NCBI GenBank assembly: GCA_032718865.1
Contig: JALUTQ010000001.1
Coordinates: forward strand, 186,001-250,000
Reading direction: 5' to 3'
DNA: 64,000 nucleotides
Source: Tilletia caries
Lineage: Eukaryota; Basidiomycota; Exobasidiomycetes; Tilletiales; Tilletiaceae
Part shown: in pieces, positions 1-11,247 of the stretch
Layout of the letters: every line of letters begins with the position of its first letter
How positions within the stretch are numbered: the stretch's first letter is position 1
The notes under the pieces: model-generated
Told to the model about the DNA's origin: nothing
What the model saw: only the letters and a program-made list of their open reading frames with translations
Database searches by the model: none
Program-made: the position numbers and the translations under genes

Positions 1-1093
1 TGTTGATGTATCCTATGAGACCTTTTTGTGACGCTGTGGCCACCTCGCTCAAAGTAGCGTCTGAACACATGTCATTCAACTGCAGTCAGCGCAGCACACC
101 AACCGCACAATGAAGCCATTGCTTGCAAAGCTACGTTCTTTTTCCCAGACGCGCAAGTGTACCCTCGCTGAAGTACCTCAGCATGTACCGCTGAGAAAAG
201 GTCAGTTGCTTTGAAGCAGCATGCGGATGTCGTGGTCTCAGCGTCTCAGCAGCGTCTCAGACTTTCTAGCGGGTCAGCCAGTTCTTTTTGAGCGTATGTG
301 TGTACCATGTCCATGTAAAGTCCTCTTGAAGCATCGTATCAGCAGCGTCCGGACAAAGAGTGCGTGGGGCGTAAGTTAAGGCGAAGCAGCCTGTGGACGT
401 CGCGTTGGCAGCGTGTCGGCGCATGAGAATCTTCTCCCTGGGTGTAGATACCTTGGCGGACTGGCAGCGTGGCAGCTCTCCCTCTATTTTTTACTTTCAA
501 ACCTCACAGCCTTTTCGGACAACGACCACTTGAGAGATGTGCAGGGACGTTTTTAAGAGCTTTATCAGGAAGCTGGCTGCGTTCATTGCGACGTCGAAAA
601 GGACATTGACGTTGTGATGAGGCGCTGGAGTTGACGTTGACGTGAAATTGTTGACGTGCGAGTGGAACCGCTTGATTACCGATGGTCAGTATCGTTGTGG
701 CCCTAACATGTACTGATGGCAATGGACATGCGCACCGGCAGCGACTTTGAGCGCGCCGATACGTTGCGATGCTGAGGAGCAGCATGCTCTCAAAGTTTGT
801 GACACGATTTTGACGTTTTTGACAGCTCTAGTGCCTCGAGCGTGACCATTTTGACACACCAAAACCTGTTCAAACACGATAACTTCCGCTACAGGTGTTC
901 AAATCGAGTCAAAGAACATGCGCTGGAAAGGTCTGAAACGATGGCGTTACATGAGCGAATTTTTGAGGTGTTGAGGTGTGAAAAGAGGAGTGGGAGTGGT
1001 GTGAAGGATCGCGGTAGGAATTCTCGAAGTTGCACTATAAGAATTAGTTATACTGAAGCCCCGGACTCCGGAGGCAGAGACTGGGGAATCCTC
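1..1093. other. No recognisable gene
   Basis: I see no convincing coding region here. Open frames on both strands are short, lack domain signatures and have no intron structure that joins them. Around 605-660 there are a few irregular repeats of a GTTGACGT-like motif. I see no tRNA, rRNA or transposon terminus. Confidence 0.5.
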
Positions 1094-1106
1094 CGGCCCA
1101 CAGCCG

Positions 1107-1293
1107 GGTCACTATCTTCAACTTTTCGACGAACGCAACTGCCAAAGTGCCAACTGCCCAACTTACTCCAGCGTTCACTAACCTTCAAGTTTCAACTCTG
1201 ACCTGCCCACAAAGTACAACTTACAAGTTACAAGTCGTGCCATTCTTAGATCTCTTGAGCTACACGCTTACACCTACCAGGTGATGGTGATTG
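1107..1293. repeat. Diverged repeat, left copy (pairs with 4103-4274)
   Basis: This stretch matches 4103-4274 in the same orientation. Shared blocks include the sequence around CAACTGCCCAACTTACTCC, an AACTCTGACCTGCC block, and an ACACCTACCAGGTGATGGTG block near the right edge. The copies differ by several small indels and substitutions. They lie on either side of the Mutator-like element but outside its target-site duplications, so they are not its ends. The family is unknown to me. Confidence 0.7.
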
Positions 1294-1329
1294 GCATTCC
1301 GGGTTCTATTCCCCAGACTTTAGTATGGG

Positions 1330-1339
1330 GTTATATCTG
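1330..1339. repeat. MULE target-site duplication, left
   Basis: GTTATATCTG lies immediately outside the left TIR and is repeated exactly at 3815-3824. A 10-bp duplication is typical of Mutator-like elements (usually 8-11 bp). Confidence 0.95.
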
Positions 1340-1423
1340 GAGGTTTATCACAGGATGGTACGGTATTTTGATTTTTATCCCAGGATGGTACAGTGGCAAA
1401 ATTCAAATTCTCCTTCACCTCAT
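1340..1423 (+). repeat. MULE left terminal inverted repeat
   Basis: 84 bp, identical to the reverse complement of 3731-3814. The match stops at 1424, where the right copy reads differently. Confidence 0.95.
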
Positions 1424-1540
1424 TAATGCACGAAGCTCAGAGTAATTGAAGACTGTGTTTCAGCCACAGGCGGCACTCCATCACTGTCCAGTCCAAAGCA
1501 CCATCTCGACACTCCCGCCTACAGCTGTCCTGCCTCCGAC

Positions 1541-3519
1541 ATGCCCACTGCTCTGCGGCCGGTCTCTGCCGACGACACCTACGCGTCGCTAGAGGACTTC
1601 AAGCATGCTGTTCGCCTCTATGCAATCCAAAACAACTTCAATCCCACATGGGAACAGTCGAAGTCGACGTGGGTTGTGGCAGTTTGCAAGCACAAGAAGG
1701 CCAGTGGCTGCACTTTTCGGATTCGGGCACATGTTGACCAAGACGACACTGACGTGGTGCGCGTCTCGACCTTCGACGAAGGGCATGCATTTTCCGGCAA
1801 AGCGCCTTCGAAGCGCAAAGCCTATGCAGATCACGGCTTTCTTGTTTGCTGGTGAGGAATTAATCTATTCCCCTTCTCCCCCTTGCCAGATTCCTGCTTG
1901 ATTTTCTCTCAGCAACAGCCAACAGGCCTGGTGCCGTCTGCTACATGGTCTGCAGTCTAGAGTACTGATTGGCGCTGAATTTCAATTTTACCTTATTGTT
2001 CTGACACAGATCCAGAGCTGCATGAGCATCGATCACAAGACGACCGACGCCCAGGTGCTCGCCCAGCTGAAGCAGATACACGGGATTACACTTCTCCAGA
2101 ACACGGTTAATAAAGCACGAAATGCTGTTATCGGTTCTGCGAAGGCGGCTCAGCAGGAGGAGTTCCGGTACATTGAAGCGTGGCTCATCCGACTCAGTGA
2201 GAAGGACCCCGGCGCCGTGACGGAGCATGTCACAGTCGACGGGACGTTCACCCGCACGTTCCTCAGCCCCGGTCCTGCTCGGCGGGCGTGGACGGCGTGC
2301 AAGCCGTTCATGGCAGTCGACGGCACCTTCACCAAGAACAAATTTAATATGGTTTTACTCCTTGCTGCCAGCATGGACGCCGACAGCAACCTCGTCATTC
2401 TCGCGTGGGCTTTCGTTCCAACTGAGAGTACGGACACGTGGGAATGGTTTCTCGGCAAGCTACTTATTGCCTTTCCCTCTCTCGCCCAGTCGTCAAGCAC
2501 AATCATCTCGGACCGACAGAAGGGACTCATCGCGGCAGTCCGAGCGGTGCTCCCCAATACAACCGAGGGATATTGCTGCTGGAATCTGGCTGAGAACGTG
2601 AAGAAGGGGTACGGAGCCGAGGCGCGAAAGCTGTTATGGCCGCTAGTCTACGCGCCTACGAAGGCTAAATTCGACACCTGCATGACGGCACTTCGCAGTG
2701 CAAACCCGGAGCAGCGGACTACTTAGTTGACACCGCCGTTCCACACAAACAATGGGCCAGTTACGCGTTCCCGGGTCGACGCTTCGACCACGTGACGTCT
2801 AATCTGAGCGAGATCGCCAACTCTGCTCTGCGACAGCACCGGGAACTCCCTCCCCTCCAGTTGATGGCGGGGGTGTACGATCACGAGATGGCGGCCTTCC
2901 ACGAGTGCGCACAGGCTGCTGCGCTCTGGAAACAGCCGCTTGCCCCGCATCCCCACGCGTGTTTCTCAATGCAGTCCAGCTTTCCCGCCGGATGAATGTG
3001 GCTCCGGCCAGCGACACGTCTGGCCTCGTGGCTTGCAACATGGGAAAGACTTTCGAAGTCACTCTCGCGACAGACCCCACTAAGGGTGTCAGCAAATGCA
3101 CGTGCGGCGTTCCCAACTGGATGTTGCTGCCATGTACACATGTGTGCTGTCTGGCCCTAGCGCTGGGAAAAGACGCTACCACGTACGCGTGGTATTACTG
3201 GACTTCGGCGACCTGGCGCCGCACATATCAGACGCCCTACACCCCGATCTCTCGTGACGACCTGCAGGCGAACGAGGTGGAAGCCCCCGCGATTGCCAAC
3301 AAGCGCGGTCGGCCCGCAACACAGCGCAAAAAGGCTGGGCAGGGTAAGGGTAAGAGGAAGTCTTCCACCAATGCTTTTTTTGCGGATTCTTCTAGCTCCG
3401 CAGGTGCAGGATCATCTACCCCTGCTCCCCCTGTCCCTACATTTTGCCGAACATGCGGTGATGGAGGACACACCACCAAACAGTGCCGCAACTTCCATCA
3501 GTCCTCCTTTCTCTCCTGA
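1541..3519 (+). pseudogene. MULE transposase, frame-shifted
   Basis: Starts at ATG 1541. The first part (1541-1851) is a FAR1/MuDR-like DNA-binding region with paired Cys residues (VAVCKHKKASGCTF). An intron probably runs from 1852 to about 2017; using the AG at 2016-2017 keeps frame with the next block at 2022. Residues from 2022 form the MULE DDE core, with Asp in PFMAVDGTFTKNKF and TIISDRQKGL. At about 2700-2720 the frame changes (a stop ends the first frame at 2726, while DYLVDTAVPHKQWASYAFPG continues in another). It changes again at about 2950. The last block has a SWIM finger (CTCGVPNWMLLPCTH, CxC...CxH) and a CX2CX4HX4C knuckle (CRTCGDGGHTTKQC), ending at 3519. Family assignment is firm. 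Whether both shifts are real is open. Confidence 0.85.
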
Positions 3520-3730
3520 CTCTTTCCCCATGCACCCTTTTGTCATTGTCATTGTTCCTTTCCCATGCCCATAATTTCCTTTGAACTCAAACACTTCAAC
3601 CTGTCTACTTCATCAGCCTTGACTCTTGATCTTTGACGGTTGACCAGTGTCTCTGAAGTATGGAAACATTTTCAATCATGAGCGCTCGAACATGTCTACT
3701 TGTCGAGTGTCGATTGTCCAGAAGAGGAAG

Positions 3731-3814
3731 ATGAGGTGAAGGAGAATTTGAATTTTGCCACTGTACCATCCTGGGATAAAAATCAAAATACCGTACCATC
3801 CTGTGATAAACCTC
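3731..3814 (-). repeat. MULE right terminal inverted repeat
   Basis: Exact inverse of 1340-1423, followed directly by the second TSD copy at 3815-3824. Confidence 0.95.
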
Positions 3815-3824
3815 GTTATATCTG
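3815..3824. repeat. MULE target-site duplication, right
   Basis: GTTATATCTG, identical to 1330-1339. Confidence 0.95.
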
Positions 3825-4102
3825 CCCCTTAGATCTTACGGCCGAGAGAATGTTGCAACACCCCTCGAATGAAATCTTTCAAAACTCCTTGAAATCTTCT
3901 CAAACTTCGCCTGGGTGTCCGTGTTATAAGCATCCATCGACGCTCTCGATATCTCCAAGTTTTCTTTATGAAGATAGCAATTTGCTGTTCACATTCCGTC
4001 CTTCCGCCGTTCTTTGCCCGTTTCTGTCTCTCTTCCACCTCCACTTTTCCCACGCCTTCGATAGCCATAGTCAAAACTCAAAACCCTCCGAGAAAGTTGA
4101 AA

Positions 4103-4274
4103 GGTCTTCAACTTTTTGACGAACGCAGGCGTTCCGCGTTACGCAGCTACCAACTGCCCAACTTACTCCAGCGTTCACTATTCACTAACCTTCAACTCTG
4201 ACCTGCCTACAACTTACAAGTCGTGCCAGTCGTAAGTTGCTTGAGATACACGCCTACACCTACCAGGTGATGGT
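4103..4274. repeat. Diverged repeat, right copy (pairs with 1107-1293)
   Basis: Same-orientation copy of 1107-1293. It is immediately followed by a run of GACTACT-type heptamer repeats (about 4285-4330). No coding potential is seen. Confidence 0.7.
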
Positions 4275-4624
4275 GCCCCAGATTGCTACTGAGTACTGAC
4301 TACTGACTACTGACTACTGACTACTGAGTAGGAGTACTGAGGTTTGACTGTCTGAGTACTGATATTGATTCGTTCTTTTCTATTCCGATTTTATTCTTGC
4401 TGCTGGTAATTGGTAATCCGGGGTCCTGATCAGCTTCATTGCTTCTATTTTAATCTCCTACGTTCTACCGGACTTGGCCTTACAATACTGACCCATTGTC
4501 ATATGCATTCATGCTGCATGCGTCATCGCGGGCAGCATTGCTTGTTTTCTGACATTTCAGAAAGATCTTGCAAGAACGAATGCACTCACACATTGAGGCC
4601 TGAGCGCAATTCTATCAGGTGAAT

Positions 4625-4715
4625 GAGATACTCATCTGCTCATCTGTGATCTGCTCATCTGTGATCTGCTCATCTGTGATCTGCTCATCTGCTCATGGGC
4701 TCATCCGCTCATCAT
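4625..4715. repeat. Minisatellite, about 16-bp unit
   Basis: Tandem copies of a CTGCTCATCTGTGAT-like unit, with three near-perfect repeats and degenerate edges (CTGCTCATGGGCTCATCCGC). It sits just before the first hairpin repeat. Confidence 0.8.
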
Positions 4716-4990
4716 ATACGTCATGTGTGACAACCCACGGCGGAGAGCTCGAAGGGACGAAGGGTAGCGAAGCTACCCTGAGTGCGAGGCGCGGTAGGCG
4801 CCAGTCCATATTGATTTATTAACTGTGGCCTGTGGGTCACCGATCAGGTATTCAGGTACGTACATACACATGACACTTTACACCTTTGGAAACTTATATC
4901 TGCTCATCATCTATGTTGTGTGAAAAATCATGGCGGAGAGCTCGAAGGGTAGCGAAGCTACCCTGAGAGCGAGGCGCGGTGGGCGTCGGT
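4702..4990. repeat. Two tandem copies of a hairpin-bearing repeat
   Basis: Copy 1 (about 4702-4803) and copy 2 (about 4905-4990) share GCTCATCATMTA, then GGCGGAGAGCTCGAAGGG, then a perfect short hairpin (AGGGTAGC-GAA-GCTACCCT), then GAG-GCGAGGCGCGGT-GGCG. Copy 1 has a few extra bases (ACGAAGGG) before the hairpin. The conserved stem with a GAA loop suggests a structured RNA or DNA element, possibly SINE-like. I found no known ribozyme core in it. Confidence 0.6.
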
Positions 4991-5243
4991 AAGAATTGAA
5001 TGATTGACTGAGTTATGTGGGCCATCGTTTAGGTATGCAATCCACATTCCAGATCTGACATCACGCCTTTTGAGAATTCGAGGTTCAGATATCCAGACCA
5101 AGCATTGGAGATTAAGCAACATCAAGGCATGCATGTTACTTGCTACTTCCTATTGCCTGTTCATATTTCATAAAACTAAAGTAATTAGTCATGGACCCAA
5201 AAAGTCTGGGGAACACTCTGGATCAAAAGCCAGGTCGGTGGGA
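4991..5243. other. No feature seen before the copia LTR
   Basis: No domain-bearing frame and no repeat partner recognised. No 5-bp duplication matching the far side of the copia element was found at the junction. Confidence 0.5.
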
Positions 5244-5565
5244 TAAAACAGGATGCTGCCCGGGCTGAGTTGATGTGACGGGTCAGACGGGATGGAGAAG
5301 CAAGGATGTGATGATCACCAACGGCACAGTGATCAATGGACATTCCTGGAGGACGCATGCATGAGGATGGCCAGCGGGACATCCAGCGAACTCTCAATTG
5401 GGGGTGTATATATAGCAGTCCACGAGCTTCATGTATCATCCCCCTTCCCTCTCTTTAGCTAAAAACACGATATACAGACATCTTCCTTGATCCACACCCC
5501 TGGTCTGAGGTACGTCTGTTCAGTGATAGCGATCCACCTGATCGAGTATCTTACGCTTTCCCACT
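5244..5565 (+). repeat. Copia 5' LTR
   Basis: About 322 bp. It matches the 3' LTR from AAACAGGATGCTGCCCGGG to TTACGCTTTCCCACT. A TATA-like element (GTGTATATATAGCAG, near 5404-5418) is followed by a CT-rich initiator-like stretch, as expected for the LTR promoter. Confidence 0.9.
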
Positions 5566-5575
5566 TGGTAGCTCC
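5566..5575 (+). promoter_or_regulatory. Copia primer-binding site, initiator-Met tRNA type
   Basis: TGGTAGCTCC immediately follows the LTR. TGGTAGC matches the start of the initiator methionine tRNA primer-binding site used by Ty1-like elements. The match beyond seven bases is imperfect. Confidence 0.7.
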
Positions 5576-5615
5576 GCATCGTCACCGATACTCTACCACA
5601 ACGTAGCCTTACACG

Positions 5616-7552
5616 ATGTCGGAAGGCACTGATACTGCTGAGCGGACTAACCAGACTCCGGACGCGACACTGGCCGAGATCGCGGCCAGCCTGCGTCGAA
5701 TGGAGTCAAGGATCGGCGGCGTTGAAAACGCCTTTGTCGATCATCAAGTCCGTCTATCCGCCATCGTCAACGCGTATCCAATGACGGCATCAGGTCCTTT
5801 CCATACGCCACCGCCCATGTCGATGGGTCCGAACTTTGGGTACATCGTCGGCCAAACCCCCGGTCATGTACAGTTCCAGCAAGGCCCCATACCGACCTAT
5901 GGAATGCCGTGGACTGTTCGAGGTTATGGACCACCTGGGTCTCCTCCGGGTCCAGCTCATACCCTGCTTCAGTCAGGATCCGTTCCTCAAGCCGGCGGAC
6001 CGTTCGGCCTCACGCCCCCGATGGCGCCTGTGCCCTTGCCCATGCATGTGCCGATACACAATCACGGCCCCCAGGTGCCTGTTCGCGGTCGCCAAAGCTT
6101 CGGCGTGTCCGGTTTCCCGCTCCCCCCGAGGCAACGCCTATTGGACCTCGGCTCTCCACCGCCGAGACACCTCAATCGGGACCGAGCGGACGACCGAACG
6201 AGCCGACATTCTCCTTGACGGATAACGATCCCATTCTGTTGGCAGCCCGCGCTCAGCTAGTCGAGGCATATTGCTTCTGCTACCGAGAACAGCATCCAGA
6301 TTGGGATTCCGATCGCCTGGAGAAGGAGCTGAAGGCGACCGTGTCTACGGAGTACCTTGCCTTGCGACGCAAGAAAATCGAGGAGGCCGTGCAAGCTGGG
6401 AAGGTCAGCAAGACCGGCAACGGAGGTTCCAACGAATCATCCCACAAGAAGAAGGAACAGTAAAATTGGAGCTTGGTCCGTAACCTTACGAAGCTCAACC
6501 CCGACAACTGGTCACTGTGGAGGGTCGGGATGTACAGCTTGCTCGCCTCAGTTCCAGGTGGAATCGGTATCCTCGAAGGAACCGTGTACGGTCCCCGATA
6601 CCTCAGCCCTGACGACTCGTCCTCCCACCCCTTCTACGATCACGCGTTGGATATCGAGCTCGGACAGGCCATCCTTGCGCTGATCGAAGAAGAAGTTATG
6701 GGAGACATCATGACGTCTCAGTCGGACGGCGAAGTTCGCGGAAGCATTTACTACAGAGAGCTACGTAACGCTCTTCAGCCATCAGCCGGATATGGAGCCA
6801 TGATCCTGGACGACAACATCGCTAAGGCCACCCAAAAGGATGGCGAGACGGCTCGCAAGTTCGGCTCGCGACTTCGAGGGATGTTCTTCGACATACAAGG
6901 CGCTGGAGACCCAGTGGCACCGCACAAGAAGGTCATGCACTTCCTCCTAGGCCTGAACCCCCGGTTCCATACGGCAAGAAACGAGTTCATCCACAAGCAG
7001 TCGACAGGACAAGGAATCGATTTCGACACTGCCCTTCGGATCGTTGCGGAGGCCGAGCATGCATATGGAGCTCTTATGCAACCACGATCGGCTCCCAGGG
7101 TTCCTTACCTCGCACGACCGACAGCCAATGCCGTGGTCGAAGAGTGCGTACGCTGTTTCCCATCACGTGAGGAGGGACAGGAGGACGACGAAGATCAGGC
7201 ACTCGCTGCCGGATGGCAACCTCGTCGGGAGGATCGAGCACCTCGACCGTTCACGAAGAACTGCTTCTGCTGCCGGAAAACAGGCCATCGTGCGGCTGAA
7301 TGCCCACATGTGCCTGTGGACGACGTCCCAACACAGCCTAGAGCTGACTTCCAACCTCACAGGGCTATGGTTGCTGCAGCAAACCCATCTGATGAGGAGT
7401 GTCGTCCCTGCACCCATGCCCATGCACCCCCAAACGAAGCCGTGGCGAGCATGGCTATGGCATTTCCAGCCTTTGGAAGCGTGGAAGCACAGGAGTGGGA
7501 GGACCAGATCGTTTCCTGGCCTGCTGCACTCAATGTGGTCCATAGCGAATAG
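5616..7552 (+). pseudogene. Copia gag, broken
   Basis: Starts at ATG 5616 with an N-terminal helical segment (LAEIAASLRRMESRIGGVE), then a Pro/Gly-rich region. Near 6150-6200 the reading frame shifts. The new frame continues through DNDPILLAARAQLVEAYCF to an in-frame TAA at 6461, then resumes with LTKLNPDNWSLWRVGMY, the start of the UBN2-like gag core of copia elements. It ends at 7552 after a CX2CX4HX4C zinc knuckle (CFCCRKTGHRAAEC, about 7261-7302). Gag would form the virus-like particle and the knuckle would bind element RNA. One frame shift and one stop make this copy non-functional unless they are sequence errors. Confidence 0.85.
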
Positions 7553-10461
7553 GGACTCGCGGCGGTAAGGAACCCTACCTTGCCGCCACCACCACCACAA
7601 CCAGGCGACATCACCTGGATACTCGACTCCGGGGCGACACATCACTTCGTTGGCAGCCACATCACGCTCGACCCTGGATCGGCTCAAGCTGTCAGTAAGC
7701 CCATCCGGGTCGCCAACGGAAAGAGAGTGCTGGCCACTCACTGCGGTTCAATTACTACTACCTTTACGACAAATCCATCTCTCACGGTCACCCTACAGGA
7801 CGTCCTTGTGGTGCCTTCTTTCCCTTTCAATCTACTTTCGGTTCAACGACTCAACCAAACAGGAGTCAGTGTGAACTTCCCTCGTGCTTCCGATATGACA
7901 ATGCTAGTCAGTTCGCTCGGAACGCATGAGGTCAAGCGCGATATGAACCGTGGCGCCACTGTCATCAGATCGTCGCAGAGGGGTCATGGCCATTTTGCTG
8001 GAGCGGCAGCAATGGTGTCCACCGAGGTGGACAAGCCTGACCCAACGGGATGCTCGCGAGCATCACAGCCTGCCCCCGTATCCTGTGTCACGAGAGACTC
8101 GTCTCAAGTGAATGCGCTCCACAGGATGGGGGCACCCTGTTCCGGTACGTGTTCGGATGTCCTACCTGCTCCACACATGTTCACCGCTGACCCTTTCTCT
8201 CCTCTCCGTTTGGTGCCCCACGAGCCCAAGCCCCCGACAGGCCAGACACTGCCTAGTCCGGGCGACGAGTGCGTGTGTCTGTGCATGCAGCACATGGCTA
8301 CCCTCGTCGGAGAGTTGGAAAAGGTGATGACGGTGAGCCGGAAGGACAGAGGACAGGGGCGCACAAGGTTGGACAAGCAGGACATTCGCCCCATTGGTCA
8401 CAGCTTCTCCTTACTGATGCAGCCAATGCGGCACGTGCACTCGCACTCGAACTAGCCACCATCCGCTGGCATCAGCGACTGGGTCACGCAAGCTTCAAGA
8501 CGATTGCACAACTGGTCGGTAATGGAGTCCTTGGCCTCGAAAAGCTTGGCAAGACAGCGGCCCTTCGCTTGGTTGGACGCGAAGACAAATGCGATGCCTG
8601 TGCGACTGCCAACCTCAAACGAGCGCCGTACGGCCTGTCGGACTCTAGAGCAGCACAGCCTGGTGACCTGTTCCATAATCCATTGCGATCTGATGGGACC
8701 ATTGGTTTGGAACCATGAGTACGCATACGCCCTCACGATTCAAGACGACCACAGTCGGAAGGGATGGTGCTTCCCTCTGCCCAACAAGGCCAGCGCGACC
8801 GTACTATCAGTGATGCAGAGATGGCATCGCCTTGTGATTGCTCACCTGGGTCGGCGAATCAAGATCCTCCACACGGATAACGGTACCGAGTTCGACAACA
8901 AAGCCATGGAGGAGTGGGCTGCATCTGAAGGAATAGGGTGGAAATGGACAGTGCCGGACTCTAGCGAACAAAATGGCCGAGTCGAACGGCTTCAAGGAGT
9001 CATCCAGGAACGAGGACGAGCCATGATGACAGCAGCACGCTTGCCACATGGATTCTGGCCATTCGCGTGGAGGTACGCGATGTACATCATCAATCGAACG
9101 CCCCATAGTCGCCTGGACTTTCAGATCCCACAAGAGTTGTGGACAGGCGACCGAGTCGACTTGAGCGGCCTGCGTACGTTTGGTTGCTTGTGCTGGACAA
9201 TACAGGACTCGAGACATCGATTGGAGGGGAAATTGTCAGCGCGAGGGGTCAGAGGAACGTTTCTCGGCATGTCGGAGGACCGCAAAGCGTGGTTAGTTTA
9301 CGTCCCATCCGACATCAGCTCCCCGCTCCGATACTCTCGCACAGTTGTCTTCGACAAAACCAGAACCTACGACGAGGGCAAGTCATTGAGGATTCCTCAA
9401 CGCCACACTCTCCGGCAAGACGTTGAAGTCGAAATGGTGCTGCCGATTTCACGTCTCCGCTAATGCCGTCGTGCTGTGGAGGGGGAGAACATTGACGAGG
9501 AACAAGCCACCGTTCCAAACGTCATCACGACCGCGGAGGAGCTCGAAAGCTTTGACAAGGACGACGTTTTGATGGAGGTTGCAGGGCAGGACGCGGGGCG
9601 ATCGCTGGAGCAGGAGGGGGAGAAGGAGCAGGAAGAGATGACGAAAAGGGTACAGGAGCAGGAGGGGGTAAGAGAGCGTGGGCCATCGGAGGAACAGCAG
9701 CAGCTGGGAATCCCAAGCACTGCCAATCTCGAGGAGACAGTCGAAGATCAAACGACCTCGGAGATGGACGATGCGGTCCAACGACGCAAGAGTCCTCGAC
9801 TACATGGAGTACAACCACTCAGCGCAGCCCTACATACGTGGTCCAAGGATGAGTATACCGAGCTTGTCGAACTTGTCGGGCTGATCCAGTGCTCGGAGTG
9901 CGAGGGGAACGCTCTCATGGCAACGACAGGAGCAGCGCGACGGACATTGGACGGACAGCTCCTTGAACCTGCTACGTTTGCAGAAGCGATGTCAAGAGAG
10001 GATGGGGCCGAATGGCAGCACTCGATGAATGATGAGTACAAGTCATTGGTCGAGATGAAGACATGGGAGTTGTGCCACTCTCCGCCAGGACGGAAACTGA
10101 TCGGGTGCAAATGGGTCTACAAGGTCATACTCGATCCTGAAGGCCGGGCAACGCGCAGGAAGTCAAGATTGGTGGCCCAAGGCTTCTCACAAGTCGAGGG
10201 GATTGACTATGATGAGACCTTCGCACCAGTGGCCCGGCTCAGCGCACTGCGGATCCTACTCGCCCTCTGTCCAATTCGGACTCGTCCTGCACGGAATGGA
10301 CGTCAAGGCGGCCTACCTCAATGGTGACCTCGATGGCTCGATGTGCCGATCTACATGAAGCAGCCGCCAGGATATGACGACGGGTCAGGTCGCGCTTGCC
10401 TACTACGTCGGACGTGGTACGGACTCAAACAGTCCGGGAGATTCTGGTACCACAAGGTGCG

Positions 10462-10469
10462 TTCGAAAC
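10462..10469. repeat. Target-site duplication of the nested element, left
   Basis: TTCGAAAC, repeated exactly at 11240-11247. Eight bases fits hAT-type insertion. Confidence 0.93.
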
Positions 10470-11239
10470 TAAGGAAGAGCACGGAGTGCCCCGGAATTTC
10501 CGTACTCCGGGGAGGACCTCCGCAGCAATTCCGGGGCCTCTCAGGGCATTCCGCATTCCGGTTAAATTACTCTTCTTTCGGGCGCAGAGCTCCGTATTCC
10601 GGGGAAAGATTCAGACTCATACATCTGGAATTCCGGCTTCCGTCAAAATTTTGGTTTTGATCAATTTTCGATTCCGCATTCCGCAGCTCCCGGAATGCGG
10701 AATTTCGCCGGATTCCTGGACTCTCCTCCGCAGTCACAAGATCATATGAAAACGAGTCGACCGTCTTCTAAATCGGCTTTGTACTCGTCCATAGTCTACA
10801 TTGAAGCTTTGCATTGGCCATTTGATGCCTCACTCGCATCAATTTGCTTTTCTTCAAGCCTCATGTGTCCTGTTGAGACCACAAGACTGGGTCTCCTCAT
10901 ATGTGAAACTCGCCGTAGAGTCTCATTTATAGCTGAAACCCCGAATGAGACCCCACATCACGTGATCCCCGGAATCTCCCGGAATTCGGCGGAATTTCGG
11001 GAGAATGAGCTTGTCTGGCCACAGATTCCGCATTCCGCAAGAAAAGTCACGGCCAAAGCAAAATCCATTCCGCATTCCGGTTGAGCGGTATCAGGAAATT
11101 CCGGCTTCCTGCTTAAAAGGACTGAATTGACAAAAATGGAAAATCAGCATTCCGGGTTCCGGGTACCGCCGGAACTCTGCCCGGAGTGCCCCGGAATTCC
11201 TGCAAACCCATTCCGGGGTCTACTCCGTGCTCTTCCTTA
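10470..11239. mobile_element. Non-autonomous TIR element, 770 bp, hAT-like, nested in copia RT
   Basis: Ends are 18-bp perfect inverted repeats (TAAGGAAGAGCACGGAGT at 10470-10487 and its inverse at 11222-11239), flanked by the 8-bp duplication TTCGAAAC. No transposase is encoded. The subterminal parts are packed with GGAATTCCGG/CATTCCGG-type palindromic motifs in both orientations, as expected of transposase-binding subterminal repeats. The 8-bp duplication points to the hAT superfamily. Its TIR differs from that of the hAT at 58.5-63.0 kb, so that transposase is not its obvious partner. Confidence 0.9.
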
Positions 11240-11247
11240 TTCGAAAC
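11240..11247. repeat. Target-site duplication of the nested element, right
   Basis: TTCGAAAC, identical to 10462-10469. The interrupted RT resumes here. Confidence 0.93.

Larger units (their letters stand above)
1340..3814 (+). mobile_element. Mutator-like element (MULE), 2,475 bp, intact ends
   Basis: The ends are 84-bp inverted repeats (1340-1423 and 3731-3814) that read as identical, starting GAGGTTTATCACAGGATGG. Each TIR holds two staggered copies of a CAGGATGGTAC motif. The element is flanked by the 10-bp duplication GTTATATCTG. Inside is one plus-strand transposase gene with the MULE hallmarks: an N-terminal FAR1/MuDR-like region, a DDE core, a SWIM zinc finger and a zinc knuckle. Identical TIRs argue for recent movement, whereas the gene is frame-shifted. 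The element may be non-autonomous but mobilised in trans, or the breaks may be sequence errors. Confidence 0.95.

Noticed and set aside
1340..3814. Repeat-induced point mutation (RIP) as the cause of the broken genes
   Set aside because: The MULE TIRs are identical and the duplicated blocks at 36 and 54 kb show few differences, without an obvious C-to-T excess. Most breaks are indels, which RIP does not cause.
1107..4274. Direct repeats around the MULE taken as LTRs of a larger element
   Set aside because: The copies are too diverged and have no TG...CA ends, primer site or target duplication. The MULE has its own exact ends inside them.
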